Source: a virus. Taken from it: a stretch of DNA of 51,071 nt. Below, piece by piece: positions 30,982 through 38,320 of this stretch. The notes beneath the pieces were generated by a model. The model ran no database searches and was not told the DNA's origin. It saw only the letters and a list, made by a program, of their open reading frames with translations. The DNA is taken from IMG/VR virus record IMGVR_UViG_3300007734_000720, positions 1 to 51,071 of that record. One strand, given 5' to 3'. The position numbers were made by a program, and so were the translations under genes. Positions within the stretch are counted from its first letter, which is position 1; each line of letters opens with the position of its first letter.

Positions 30982-31466
30982 CAACAAGCAAAGCATTCAA
31001 AATGATTGATGATGAAATCGCCAAAAAAATGCCAACAGGTGATGATGGCTTCAATCTAGAAAAAGCAGGATTGTATGGCATCCACGAATTCGCAGATGGT
31101 GGTGCAATCGCAATCAAAGAATCAGACAACGGAGACGTATACGAATTGCTCAGCAACCTCAACAACGTCGTCAAGCTCATCCCTTATGACGGATTCGGTA
31201 TCGTCACAGTCGGTTGGGCAGCACCAATTGCAAAAGACCTAGATGATTTCGACGGACCACCAAGTAAACACCCAGAAAAAAGACGAGTTCGTTTGTTCTG
31301 CTACTGCAATGCACAAGGTGAAGTCTCTTCATCAATCCGATTCAAAGACGATGATGAAGTTACCTACGATGAAAACCAAGCAACAGGTAGTCTCAAGGAA
31401 GCAATGACTGTCATGTTCAAAGACAAAAAAGACGCAACCAAAGCGTTCAAAGCATTCCAAGACTAA
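30978..31466 (+). CDS. Protein of unknown function, 162 aa
   Basis: Unrecognised. It contains a beta-rich central part (GLYGIHEFADGGAIAIKESDNGDVYELL, VVKLIPYDGFGIVTVGWAAPI, RVRLFCYCNAQGEVSSSIRFKDDDEVTYDEN) and a Lys/Asp helix at the end (DKKDATKAFKAFQD). GGAG precedes the ATG. The layout suggests a small regulatory or metabolic partner. It is coupled to neighbours by ATGA and TAATG. Confidence 0.6.
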   Translation: MTTSKAFKMIDDEIAKKMPTGDDGFNLEKAGLYGIHEFADGGAIAIKESDNGDVYELLSNLNNVVKLIPYDGFGIVTVGWAAPIAKDLDDFDGPPSKHPEKRRVRLFCYCNAQGEVSSSIRFKDDDEVTYDENQATGSLKEAMTVMFKDKKDATKAFKAFQD

Positions 31467-31678
31467 TGCATACAGCAACGCAAGAAGACTTACGACTATT
31501 CGTAAACTGGTTAGCCGGACATGGTATGCCAACCGTAGACACCTACAGTTGGTTAGTCCGTTGCGAAGACTGGGTCAGGTCACACATTGAAGAAGACAAA
31601 AACTCAATTGAATGGATTATTCCATTTCCAAAAGGAGACACAAATGCAGGTGAAAGAAGCAATAGCAGCACTGTATAA
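31466..31678 (+). CDS. Small protein of unknown function, 70 aa
   Basis: Unrecognised, helical (TATQEDLRLFVNWLAGHGM, TYSWLVRCEDWVRSHIEED), with several Trp. TAATG couples it to the upstream gene. Its last 35 bases overlap the next gene. No motif allows a function. Confidence 0.55.
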   Translation: MHTATQEDLRLFVNWLAGHGMPTVDTYSWLVRCEDWVRSHIEEDKNSIEWIIPFPKGDTNAGERSNSSTV

Positions 31679-31892
31679 ACTAAATGATGATGAAGAAATA
31701 TGTATGTACTGGCAAGCAAGGCCAGACAACATCAATATATACGCATGGGCATGGATTTGTGAAGAGTTCCCACTTGAAATATCACGTGAGTTCAATAACA
31801 TATTCTGTGACACAATCATGTCACTAAACGAGTTATACCCTTATGATGTAAGGGTTGCGTCGGGGGATGTGGTATTCGTTGAGAAAAAATGA
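31644..31892 (+). CDS. Small protein of unknown function, 82 aa
   Basis: ATG 31644 is preceded by AAAAGGAG with 7-base spacing, so it is preferred to the longer frame from 31587. Starts MQVKEAIAALYKLNDDEEICMYWQARPDN. The pattern 'YKLNDDEEI' near the N-terminus resembles small proteins in phage early regions, without known function. Contains WAWICEEFPLEIS and ends with a beta strand. Confidence 0.55.
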   Translation: MQVKEAIAALYKLNDDEEICMYWQARPDNINIYAWAWICEEFPLEISREFNNIFCDTIMSLNELYPYDVRVASGDVVFVEKK

Positions 31893-32145
31893 ACCAACCC
31901 TTGATGTAACGATTACGCTTACAGAGTTAAGAGCAGTCGTCAAATCCCTATCAATCGGGACAGACCAACTAGCCAAAAAAATAAATCGCCTGGGCGATGA
32001 CAAACGAGCAGATGATGTATACGCCGAGTTTGCTGACTTGATGTCAGCAAAGAAAGAGATGGAAGAAGTCTTACTGGCAGCACTACAAGGAGAATCACTT
32101 GATAATCAAAACAATTATGGCCATGGCCATACTGCTAGGGAGTAA
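31867..32145 (+). CDS. Small helical protein, 92 aa
   Basis: Starts with MWYSLRKNEPTLDVTITLTEL, then a long amphipathic helix (QLAKKINRLGDDKRADDVYAEFADLMSAKKEMEEVLLAAL). The start is uncertain: ATG 31867 is chosen, TTG 31855 and TTG 31879 are possible. It overlaps its neighbours by 26 and 47 bases. No family recognised. Confidence 0.5.
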   Translation: MWYSLRKNEPTLDVTITLTELRAVVKSLSIGTDQLAKKINRLGDDKRADDVYAEFADLMSAKKEMEEVLLAALQGESLDNQNNYGHGHTARE

Positions 32146-32518
32146 CACCCCAAAGGAACCAAGACCAATAGTCAACTATCCACAAGCACCGCAAACAGCC
32201 AAGTGCCCGCAGTTCTGGGAAACAGCTCTACAAGTCGGGTGGAAATGGAAAGACCTGGCAGTCTTAGATAAAATCATGTTTCGAGAATCTAGATGTAATC
32301 CTCTAGCCTTCAACTCAACGGACCCAATGGGTGGCTCAAGAGGGCTTGTACAAATAAATGGCTTCTGGACACCCTGGCTCAAAGAACGAGGCGTCCTAAG
32401 CCCTCCTAAAGCGTCTGAAGGGCTGTTCAATCCCGCAGTCAACCTTCTCTCTGCACTACACATCTACAACTATGGCGTTGACAAATACGGTGACGGATGG
32501 GGACCTTGGGGTACTTGA
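32099..32518 (+). CDS. Lytic transglycosylase-like protein, 139 aa, TTG start
   Basis: The segment IMFRESRCNPLAFN with likely catalytic E63 (in FRESRC), GGSRGLVQINGFW and the helix NLLSALHIYNYG match SLT-type lytic transglycosylases that cut the glycan of peptidoglycan. The TTG at 32099 has AAGGAG 6 bases upstream. The N-terminus (MIIKTIMAMAILLGSN) is a short hydrophobic segment that could act as a signal or signal-anchor. It sits at the end of an early gene run, before the promoter at 32515, rather than in the late operon with the M15-type peptidase at 37802. Confidence 0.8.
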   Translation: MIIKTIMAMAILLGSNTPKEPRPIVNYPQAPQTAKCPQFWETALQVGWKWKDLAVLDKIMFRESRCNPLAFNSTDPMGGSRGLVQINGFWTPWLKERGVLSPPKASEGLFNPAVNLLSALHIYNYGVDKYGDGWGPWGT

Positions 32519-32542
32519 CAGAATCCACAAAATTGATATAAT
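32515..32542 (+). promoter_or_regulatory. Consensus sigma-70-type promoter
   Basis: TTGACA (32515-32520), 16-base spacer, TATAAT (32537-32542). It is the best match to the consensus I found in the window and lies at the end of the transglycosylase gene, 63 bases upstream of the replication block. A hairpin follows in the leader. Confidence 0.85.
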
Positions 32543-32567
32543 GCCCTTACAGGTACAAGCCACTGTA

Positions 32568-32588
32568 GCACCACCCGTCGGGTGGTGC
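32568..32588. other. Leader hairpin of the replication operon
   Basis: GCACCACCC gtc GGGTGGTGC, perfect 9-bp stem, 26 bases after the -10 box and 16 bases before ATG 32605. The leader then shows AAGGAG about 6 bases before the start. No T-tract follows. Confidence 0.75.
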
Positions 32589-32604
32589 GCAACAAGGAGA
32601 ACCA

Positions 32605-33438
32605 ATGAGAATCGAAGATAACAAAATCTTCATCCGCCAGTCTTGGCTGGGTGATGCGCTAATGTGCCCCGAACGTGCAAGACTTTCAGCCTTACACCCC
32701 GAGTCTCGCAAAGAAAACGACTCTGCCATGATGGGCACTGCCTGTCACACTGGCATTGAAGCTGTGCTCAATGAAGAAGTCACAGCCCAACACATGGGAG
32801 ACCATGCTGTGGAATCATTCCGTTGGAAAGAAAAAGAGTTGATTGAAGCAGGCAAAGCAATCAACATCACTAACACCAATCCGTCTCACTGGAACACACA
32901 CATTCGTTCAATGTGTGATGCATGGTTGCGAGATATCTATCCCAATGTGCCACTCGGTGGCACATCAGAATTCAAGTTCTCTACTCAAGTAGGAATGATT
33001 GGTGCCTACGAACTTCACTTCGAAGGAACTATGGATTACTTTCATCAAGAAAGTATTTGGGATTGGAAAACTGCTGCACGTAAATATTACCAAGCAGAAA
33101 AACAATCACAAAATATCCAATCATCTATTTACACCAAAGCAGCATATGAAATGGGGCTAATTGATTACCCAGCCACATTCAAGTTTGGTGTCATGATTCG
33201 CAATGCGTCCAGTACCGGACAAATTGTGAGTGTCAACAGAACAGAAGCCCATGGCAACTGGATTGTTGAACAAGCAACAGCATTAGCACAGATGGTGCTA
33301 ATGTACAACAATGACCCATCGGGTGGTCGATGGCTTGCCAATGACCAACACTTTCTCTGTTCGCAGAGATGGTGCCCAGTGTGGGATAAATGCAAGGGGG
33401 GCTACGTAGGCTCCGATAACGCCGAGGAGGCAGAGTAA
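32605..33438 (+). CDS. Cas4/RecB-like PD-(D/E)XK nuclease, 277 aa
   Basis: H48 (ACHTGIEAVL), D144 (EGTMDYF), D153-x-K155 (IWDWK) and a glutamine motif (SQNIQSSIYTKA) give the PD-(D/E)XK core. Four cysteines (C21 and C252, C257, C263) are placed as for an iron-sulfur cluster bridging the two ends, as in Cas4 and AddB-type nucleases. It would act as a recombination or DNA-end-processing exonuclease. It is first in the operon and TAATG-linked to the next gene. No CRISPR array is nearby, so a CRISPR role is not implied. Confidence 0.85.
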   Translation: MRIEDNKIFIRQSWLGDALMCPERARLSALHPESRKENDSAMMGTACHTGIEAVLNEEVTAQHMGDHAVESFRWKEKELIEAGKAINITNTNPSHWNTHIRSMCDAWLRDIYPNVPLGGTSEFKFSTQVGMIGAYELHFEGTMDYFHQESIWDWKTAARKYYQAEKQSQNIQSSIYTKAAYEMGLIDYPATFKFGVMIRNASSTGQIVSVNRTEAHGNWIVEQATALAQMVLMYNNDPSGGRWLANDQHFLCSQRWCPVWDKCKGGYVGSDNAEEAE

Positions 33439-33860
33439 TGGATAAAGATAAAGCCATAATCACTCAAGTCTGTGCAAAGATTGCAGCAGACTTGACAGAC
33501 AAAACAAAAGAGATGGATGCTCGTCTAAGCGAGTATGCAGTACTCTTCTCAACCATCAAAGACATTGTGTTCGACGAAATCTTCGGTGACACATCAGCAG
33601 CACAAGAAGTGCCAACGAACAACGTTGTCCAAATGGTTCAGTCATCATTCGCAGGAAGCGAAGCAGTTTCCTCGGGTGGGACGGTAAGCATCAAAGGCAC
33701 CACGCACGGTCCAGTACCTGAATGGCTCATCAAAGCCTGCAAGCGTGACGGTGTTACAGAAGTATGGGACAACCGTGACGGTTTGGCAGAAAACCCAAAG
33801 CGTCCTTCGTTCCGTGCAACAAGTGGAGAAAAGTCCTACTGGCCACCACGAGGTAAGTAA
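33438..33860 (+). CDS. Unknown replication-operon protein, 140 aa
   Basis: N-terminal helix (KDKAIITQVCAKIAADLTDKTKEMDARLSEY), a Ser/Gly-rich middle and a conserved-looking end (PVPEWLIKACKRDGVTEVWDNRDGL...FRATSGEKSYWPPRGK). The C-terminal half, with its basic and aromatic residues, resembles small actinophage proteins with possible nucleic-acid binding; I do not recognise the family. It lies between the nuclease and the helicase with TAATG at both ends, so a recombination or replication accessory role is likely. Confidence 0.6.
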   Translation: MDKDKAIITQVCAKIAADLTDKTKEMDARLSEYAVLFSTIKDIVFDEIFGDTSAAQEVPTNNVVQMVQSSFAGSEAVSSGGTVSIKGTTHGPVPEWLIKACKRDGVTEVWDNRDGLAENPKRPSFRATSGEKSYWPPRGK

Positions 33861-34894
33861 TGAAAATGTCCGCAGAAGAAATTGCTGCGGGCTGGGAAAT
33901 GGTGGGGAGACACAATGTCTCCCCACTTTCCGAACACCGAATGTACACACCACTAGGTGAGTCAGTTGACTCGTTTGTCAGATGGGCTCAATCCCCACAA
34001 GAACGTATCAATCTCGGTATTGCCCGCATAGATACAGAGATGAGAGGAATTGCACCTGGAGAAATCGCCATGGTGCTTGGGTTCGCACACGGTGGCAAGA
34101 CATTATTATTACTTCACATGCTGTGCAATAACCGCGACAAGCATGTCGCGCTCTTCATCCCAGACGAACCAAGAGAACTTGTTCTCATCAAGCTCACCTG
34201 CATCACACACAACATTGACGCCAGAGTTCTTGAACAACGCATCGCAGACCATGACGAAGAAGCAATAGAACTACTACACAAGACAGCCAACGAAGACTAC
34301 CCAAACCTCGCAGTCTTTGACCAATCACTTACAGCAGGTGACATGGAGCGTGGCTACAACGAACTGTGTGATGTCTGGAATCAAGCACCAGAACTTGTTG
34401 TTGTGGACTTCTTGGACCTCATCCAAGCAGGTGAAACTGTGCCCGACAAGGCCAACTTCCTCAAAGGTTTCGGACGCAAACACGATGTACCGCTGCTTGT
34501 GTTACACCAAACCTCACGACATGCAGGTGCTGATGGTAAAAAACCAACCATGAGTTCGGGTGCATTCGGTGGTGAGCAACAAGCCACAGCAATCCTTGGT
34601 GTTCGTAGGCGCAAGTATGAAATACAAACAGAGATTAACGAACTCATCGAGAAGCTCAACAAAGGTGGCTCCGAACGCTCACAAGAGCGTTTGGAGTTCT
34701 TGCGTTACGAAGCAAAAATACATGAACACACAGTCACAGTCAACCTACTCAAAAACAAACGACCCGCCGGTCAACTTGTTGATGATGTGGATTTCGAACT
34801 CAACGCCATGACTGGTCGCATTCGTGAACTCAACGGTGAACTACCAAGACAATACAAACAGATGGGACTTGAATATGAACATCCCTATGACTGA
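33860..34894 (+). CDS. DnaB-like replicative helicase (RecA fold), 344 aa
   Basis: Walker A GFAHGGKT (74-81), Walker B LVVVDFLDLI (D183) and HQTSR (216-220) followed by a glycine/serine segment (SSGAFGGEQQ) match the DnaB/RecA C-terminal helicase domain. The N-terminal domain that binds primase is short (about 60 residues), so it resembles phage single-domain helicases. It precedes an AEP-type primase, so the two would form the replisome. Initiation and polymerisation would rely on host proteins, since no phage polymerase is visible. Confidence 0.82.
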   Translation: MKMSAEEIAAGWEMVGRHNVSPLSEHRMYTPLGESVDSFVRWAQSPQERINLGIARIDTEMRGIAPGEIAMVLGFAHGGKTLLLLHMLCNNRDKHVALFIPDEPRELVLIKLTCITHNIDARVLEQRIADHDEEAIELLHKTANEDYPNLAVFDQSLTAGDMERGYNELCDVWNQAPELVVVDFLDLIQAGETVPDKANFLKGFGRKHDVPLLVLHQTSRHAGADGKKPTMSSGAFGGEQQATAILGVRRRKYEIQTEINELIEKLNKGGSERSQERLEFLRYEAKIHEHTVTVNLLKNKRPAGQLVDDVDFELNAMTGRIRELNGELPRQYKQMGLEYEHPYD

Positions 34895-35783
34895 TGCCAT
34901 CGAAGAGTTCATGGAACTCTTCCAAGGTCGCACAGATGCATACGGCACCTGGGAAGGTGGTTCAGTAAAAGAACCAACAAACTATAAAACGTTCGCACGT
35001 CATCTATATGACGAAGAGTTCGTCGGTATCTACCCACTCAAAGATGACCACACCGTCAGGTGGGGTTGTTCTGACATTGATGTTGACAACATAGACCTCG
35101 CAAGAAATCTACAGTACGCACTTCAAGCACAAAAGATTCCAGCGTTCGTAGAAAAAACTGTCAGGGGATTCCATGTCTGGGTGTTCGCATCAGAATGGGT
35201 ATCTGCTGCAATCATGCGCAGAGCCTTCTTGGCAGCGCACGAAGCAATCAATCTAATTGCTAAAGAAGTAAACCCCAAGCAAGAACAAGCCAAAGATGTA
35301 GGTAATTACGTAAGACTACCATACCCAGGAGCAATGGTGACAACACCAACAGCACGATACATGATTGATGACAATGACCAACCAATTGAAATTGGAACAT
35401 TCATATCAGAAGCACTAGACAATCGAGTAACAGCCGACATGCTCAGACCACTAGCAGAAATGCACAGACCAAGAACAAAAACCACAATGGAAAACCTAGA
35501 TGTATCTGCATCGGTGGAAGAAGCACTCAGACATTGCTCAAGATATTCCAAACATCTATGGTTCAATGGACCACTAGAACGTCAAGACAGGTCAAACACA
35601 CTGTGTCAACTTGCCCACACAATGAACCAGTACAATGTTCCCATCAACTTCGCATACATCGTGCTCGTTGATGCAGACAAACGGTGGGGCAAATTCCACC
35701 TACGTGAAGACTGCGTAGAACAATTAGTAAAGATAATCGAAGACACCTACGGCGAAGACAACAGAACGGCATTCAGACCATGA
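34875..35783 (+). CDS. Archaeo-eukaryotic-type primase (AEP), 302 aa
   Basis: Metal-binding DxD (WGCSDIDVD, D67/D69), the GFHVW motif (98-102) with the catalytic histidine, and GNYVRLPYPG (143-152) are typical of AEP primases, which make RNA or DNA primers. The C-terminal third is helical with no zinc site seen. The start at ATG 34875 overlaps the helicase gene by 20 bases; ATG 34887 is an alternative. AEP primase beside a DnaB-like helicase is an arrangement known from phages and plasmids. Confidence 0.8.
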   Translation: MNIPMTDAIEEFMELFQGRTDAYGTWEGGSVKEPTNYKTFARHLYDEEFVGIYPLKDDHTVRWGCSDIDVDNIDLARNLQYALQAQKIPAFVEKTVRGFHVWVFASEWVSAAIMRRAFLAAHEAINLIAKEVNPKQEQAKDVGNYVRLPYPGAMVTTPTARYMIDDNDQPIEIGTFISEALDNRVTADMLRPLAEMHRPRTKTTMENLDVSASVEEALRHCSRYSKHLWFNGPLERQDRSNTLCQLAHTMNQYNVPINFAYIVLVDADKRWGKFHLREDCVEQLVKIIEDTYGEDNRTAFRP

Positions 35784-36142
35784 AACAATATAAGTTCAAT
35801 CAAATATTCGCAGTCCGTCCCCGTGTAAAAGGCAGACCAAGAGTCACTAAAACTGGTCATGCTTACACACCTGCCACTACTCGTGAGTACGAAAACAAAA
35901 TCAAAGCAATGTATACCGGACCACTCTTCGAGAAAGGTCTGCTATCTGTAAAACTTCGCTTCACAGTTGATGGAATAGAAGTCCAAATAGAACCAGTCAT
36001 GCATAATCCACTCGTAGAAGGCACCCTCAGCAAACTCACAGGAGACCTAGATAATTATGCCAAAGCAGTACTTGACGCCCTAAATGGTGTAGCGTACACA
36101 GATGACAAACAAATCGTTTGTCTGTATGTGGAGAAAGCATGA
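35780..36142 (+). CDS. rusA: RusA-family Holliday junction resolvase, 120 aa
   Basis: GRPRVTKTGHAYTP near the N-terminus and GDLDNYAKAVLDALNGVAYTDDKQIV (88-113) with the metal-binding acids D89, D91, D99 and D108/D109 are the RusA signatures. Such enzymes cut four-way junctions formed during recombination or replication, and their length of about 120 residues is matched. ATGA overlap with the primase gene and with the following zinc-binding gene places it in the replication operon. Confidence 0.92.
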   Translation: MKQYKFNQIFAVRPRVKGRPRVTKTGHAYTPATTREYENKIKAMYTGPLFEKGLLSVKLRFTVDGIEVQIEPVMHNPLVEGTLSKLTGDLDNYAKAVLDALNGVAYTDDKQIVCLYVEKA

Positions 36143-36315
36143 TTTACTCAATCAAATGCCGACAATGTGCGGTAACAATCAAACACGACCCATTCAATCT
36201 AAGAAGTTGTAACTGCGACCCCGACGCAACGTCGTGGGTCGCCATCGCTAAAGATGGTAGGCTCATAAAAATGTCAGGCTCAAACATAGAGATATTGGAT
36301 GAAACACGAGAATGA
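36139..36315 (+). CDS. Small zinc-binding protein, 58 aa
   Basis: C7-x2-C10 and C24-x-C26 (CRQC...SCNC) form a likely zinc site, followed by a beta part (ATSWVAIAKDGRLIKMSG). Similar small proteins (DUF7695-like, from memory) occur in phages. The ATG at 36139 has GGAG 5 bases upstream and overlaps the RusA stop. Function unknown. Confidence 0.65.
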   Translation: MIYSIKCRQCAVTIKHDPFNLRSCNCDPDATSWVAIAKDGRLIKMSGSNIEILDETRE

Positions 36316-36755
36316 AAGACAACCGATGGGACATTCCAGCAACACAACAATACAACTTCAAGAATGATTTACAGTTCGGCAAAAAAGGTGAGCAAATAAC
36401 TAAAGACTTTCTTGAAGCAATATCCAAAGGTTCCTTTGAAGTAAAAACTGACCGTTATCGCAATGGTCGGATGGTTGTAGAAACACAACAAAACCCCCGT
36501 GACACAGGCTGGAAACCATCAGGTGTAGATGTCACACTCGCTGACTGGTGGGTTTATGTATACGCACTTGACGGAAGCCTTATGGTCATTAAGGTGGAAC
36601 GATTAAAGAGATATATACAGACATTATCCGGCAAACGTCTAAAGACGTTTGCCCCAATGTCCAACAATCCAACCAAGGGGTTTCTCCTACTACCAGAAGA
36701 AGTAATGAATATGATGACCAATCCAATCTACGATATGCCAGGTGCCGAGCAATAA
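36312..36755 (+). CDS. PD-(D/E)XK-type endonuclease, 147 aa
   Basis: FGKKGEQITKDFLEAISKGSFEVKTDRYRNGRMVVETQQ gives E27, the EVK core (E43-x-K45), D47 and E57, as in PD-(D/E)XK nucleases including Holliday junction resolvases and restriction-type enzymes. The rest includes a WWVYVYALDG strand. As a second nuclease in the operon it may process recombination intermediates, or degrade host DNA. It overlaps the sigma-like gene by 14 bases. Confidence 0.7.
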   Translation: MKDNRWDIPATQQYNFKNDLQFGKKGEQITKDFLEAISKGSFEVKTDRYRNGRMVVETQQNPRDTGWKPSGVDVTLADWWVYVYALDGSLMVIKVERLKRYIQTLSGKRLKTFAPMSNNPTKGFLLLPEEVMNMMTNPIYDMPGAEQ

Positions 36756-37131
36756 GGAAGTCCCTCTTACTCCATACCACGAAGTAACTATCCGTGGTCC
36801 TAGGAGGCCAGAAACGCCCACCGAGGCGTTGATGCAGGCTGCCCCAGGTGAAAACATCAGAGAGTCGGTAGAAGAACTACAGCCCTTCCGTGAAGCTGTT
36901 GCCAGTTGTATTGACCAACTCAATGAACAAGACAGATTTATTATTGACGCAGTAAATACAGAAATGATTTCGTTAGAAGAACTAGGTGAAAGATTGGGGG
37001 TAACTAAAACTCATGCTTGGAGACTAAGAAACTCCGCAATGGATAACCTTAAAAAAATTATGTTACAGGACCCCACGGTGCTAGAAAGATTAAGAAACAA
37101 TGATGAGACGACAGATTACGGTGGGATTTGA
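36742..37131 (+). CDS. Sigma-70 region 4-like regulator, 129 aa
   Basis: Residues about 56-106 (CIDQLNEQDRFIIDAVNTE, LEELGERLGVTKTHAWRLRNSAMDNLKKI) match the helix-turn-helix of sigma-70 region 4, which recognises the -35 box. Only region 4 is present: there is no region 2, so it cannot act alone as a full sigma factor. It may redirect host RNA polymerase, as anti-sigma or middle-promoter activators of other phages do. The N-terminal 50 residues are polar and unrecognised. Its presence with WhiB is notable because WhiB binds sigma region 4. Confidence 0.8.
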   Translation: MPSNKEVPLTPYHEVTIRGPRRPETPTEALMQAAPGENIRESVEELQPFREAVASCIDQLNEQDRFIIDAVNTEMISLEELGERLGVTKTHAWRLRNSAMDNLKKIMLQDPTVLERLRNNDETTDYGGI

Positions 37132-37297
37132 TAATGAAATTGACGTACATGAAGTGGCGCAAGTACTTAAAAAGTTCTTTGGCGAAACACTCGTCGGTCA
37201 AGGAATACTCGAAAACGGACTCCCTCAAGGATGTCTTTACATCACCAACCCAAAACGAAAGAAGAAGTATGTCGAACGACCACAACTGGATTCATGA
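37100..37297 (+). CDS. Small protein of unknown function, 65 aa
   Basis: Unrecognised small protein (MMRRQITVGFDNEIDVHEVAQVLKKFFG...) that overlaps genes on both sides by 32 and 29 bases. Pattern of a beta strand, helix and basic tail (NPKRKKKYVERPQLDS). The start could be either of two adjacent ATGs (37100, 37103). Support is mostly the tight packing; treat as tentative. Confidence 0.45.
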   Translation: MMRRQITVGFDNEIDVHEVAQVLKKFFGETLVGQGILENGLPQGCLYITNPKRKKKYVERPQLDS

Positions 37298-37562
37298 CAT
37301 CATCCCTCGCAGTCAAATAGATGCAATGAATAAAAACGGGGATGCAATGATTGACAACATGAAAAATGGTGTCAATCTTATGATTAGTGCGTCTAATCAA
37401 TCAGCCATAGAACTATGCAAAGCATGGGAACTCACAAGAAACGGAGATGAAGATGGCTTCGGAGCCATCGCATATTTCATCAATGGTCTAGTGTCAGCCC
37501 TAGAAATGTATCTAGAAGATGAGAACATCAACCCATACGGGGAACAAAATGAAACCGATTAA
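37269..37562 (+). CDS. Helical protein of unknown function, 97 aa
   Basis: From ATG 37269 with AAAGAAG upstream: MSNDHNWIHDIIPRSQIDAMNKNGDAMIDNM, then LMISASNQSAIELCKAWEL and DGFGAIAYFINGLVSALEMYLEDENIN. The longer frame starting 37128 overlaps the upstream gene more and is less likely. Mostly helix, no membrane segment certain. No family recognised. Confidence 0.55.
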   Translation: MSNDHNWIHDIIPRSQIDAMNKNGDAMIDNMKNGVNLMISASNQSAIELCKAWELTRNGDEDGFGAIAYFINGLVSALEMYLEDENINPYGEQNETD

Positions 37563-37872
37563 GTGCAACTGGGACTTAGTCAGCCTTCACTGGCTAGACG
37601 CTTTCGATGGAGAAAACGGCTGGACAGAAACAAAAGACTACAAACCATACAGACGTACCGTCGTTACAGTCGGGTGGCTTTGGCCCAACTGCCTAGAAGG
37701 ACACGTCACGCTTGTGACTTCCTACTTCCCAGATGAAGTGCCCAACCTAAAAACAGTTGGTATGCCAACACACATTCCTAACGGAATGATTATCAGTCAA
37801 ACTATTCTGAAGCAGGCTTCAATTCTTCTGCCACCGGAAGAACTAACTTTGCAAAAGCCTCCCGCACTTTAG
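37549..37872 (+). CDS. Conserved phage protein of unknown function, 107 aa
   Basis: The pattern SLHWLDAFDGENGW, TVVTVGWLWPN, CLEGHVTLVTSY and IPNGMIIS resembles a family of small phage proteins ('W-D...GW...VGW') of unknown function. ATG 37549 has GGGGAAC upstream and is preferred to 37519. Last gene of the rightward block; its 3' end overlaps that of the leftward peptidase gene by 71 bases, so the two transcripts converge without a terminator between. Confidence 0.6.
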   Translation: MKPIKCNWDLVSLHWLDAFDGENGWTETKDYKPYRRTVVTVGWLWPNCLEGHVTLVTSYFPDEVPNLKTVGMPTHIPNGMIISQTILKQASILLPPEELTLQKPPAL

Positions 37873-38320
37873 CAGGACTATCCGCCATCTCTGGCGAAAT
37901 TTCCGCATGGAGCCAATCGCCCTTGGGGGCTCCGTGAATTGTTTCCTTCTTGTAGTTTGACCAAGCATCTCTGTCGCACATCCATGCACGTCCCCACGGT
38001 GCGGGAAAATAATCAAACAATGCTTCCAGACCCAACAAGTCTGCGTTCTCCACCAACAACTTACACATTCTCACAGCCTCTCGGCGTCCATTAGGGACGC
38101 CTTTGCCCTTGCCCATGTTGCGGTAAGAAAAATCCACAGCCCTACCTGTTGCGTGAACGCTCATAGAAGTTTCAGAACCCCTCATCATCCTCACACCAAA
38201 ATCGCCGTTATTCCAAAAAGCACCATTACCAAGTTTAATTACTTCTTCAATAAACACTTTCATACCTGGGCGCAAGCCTTTGGCTGCGCCATCTTTGTTC
38301 CCCGTGTATTGCCGTTTCAT
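37802..38320 (-). CDS. M15-type D-Ala-D-Ala peptidase (likely endolysin), 172 aa
   Basis: SVHATGRAVDFS with H56 and D63, and DWLHAEIS with H138 and E140, form the zinc site and catalytic base of M15/VanY-like peptidases, which cut peptidoglycan cross-bridges or stems. No signal peptide. It is the last gene of the leftward late block and one base from the giant gene, so it is co-expressed with virion proteins; it could be a free endolysin or part of the ejected machinery. It would complement the transglycosylase at 32099. The length is short for a modular endolysin and lacks a cell-wall binding domain. Confidence 0.82.
   Translation of the reverse strand: MKRQYTGNKDGAAKGLRPGMKVFIEEVIKLGNGAFWNNGDFGVRMMRGSETSMSVHATGRAVDFSYRNMGKGKGVPNGRREAVRMCKLLVENADLLGLEALFDYFPAPWGRAWMCDRDAWSNYKKETIHGAPKGDWLHAEISPEMADSPAKVREAFAKLVLPVAEELKPASE

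Noticed and set aside
32605-33438. A CRISPR association for the Cas4-like nuclease.
   Set aside because: No repeat array, cas1 or cas2 is present; the gene heads a phage replication operon.
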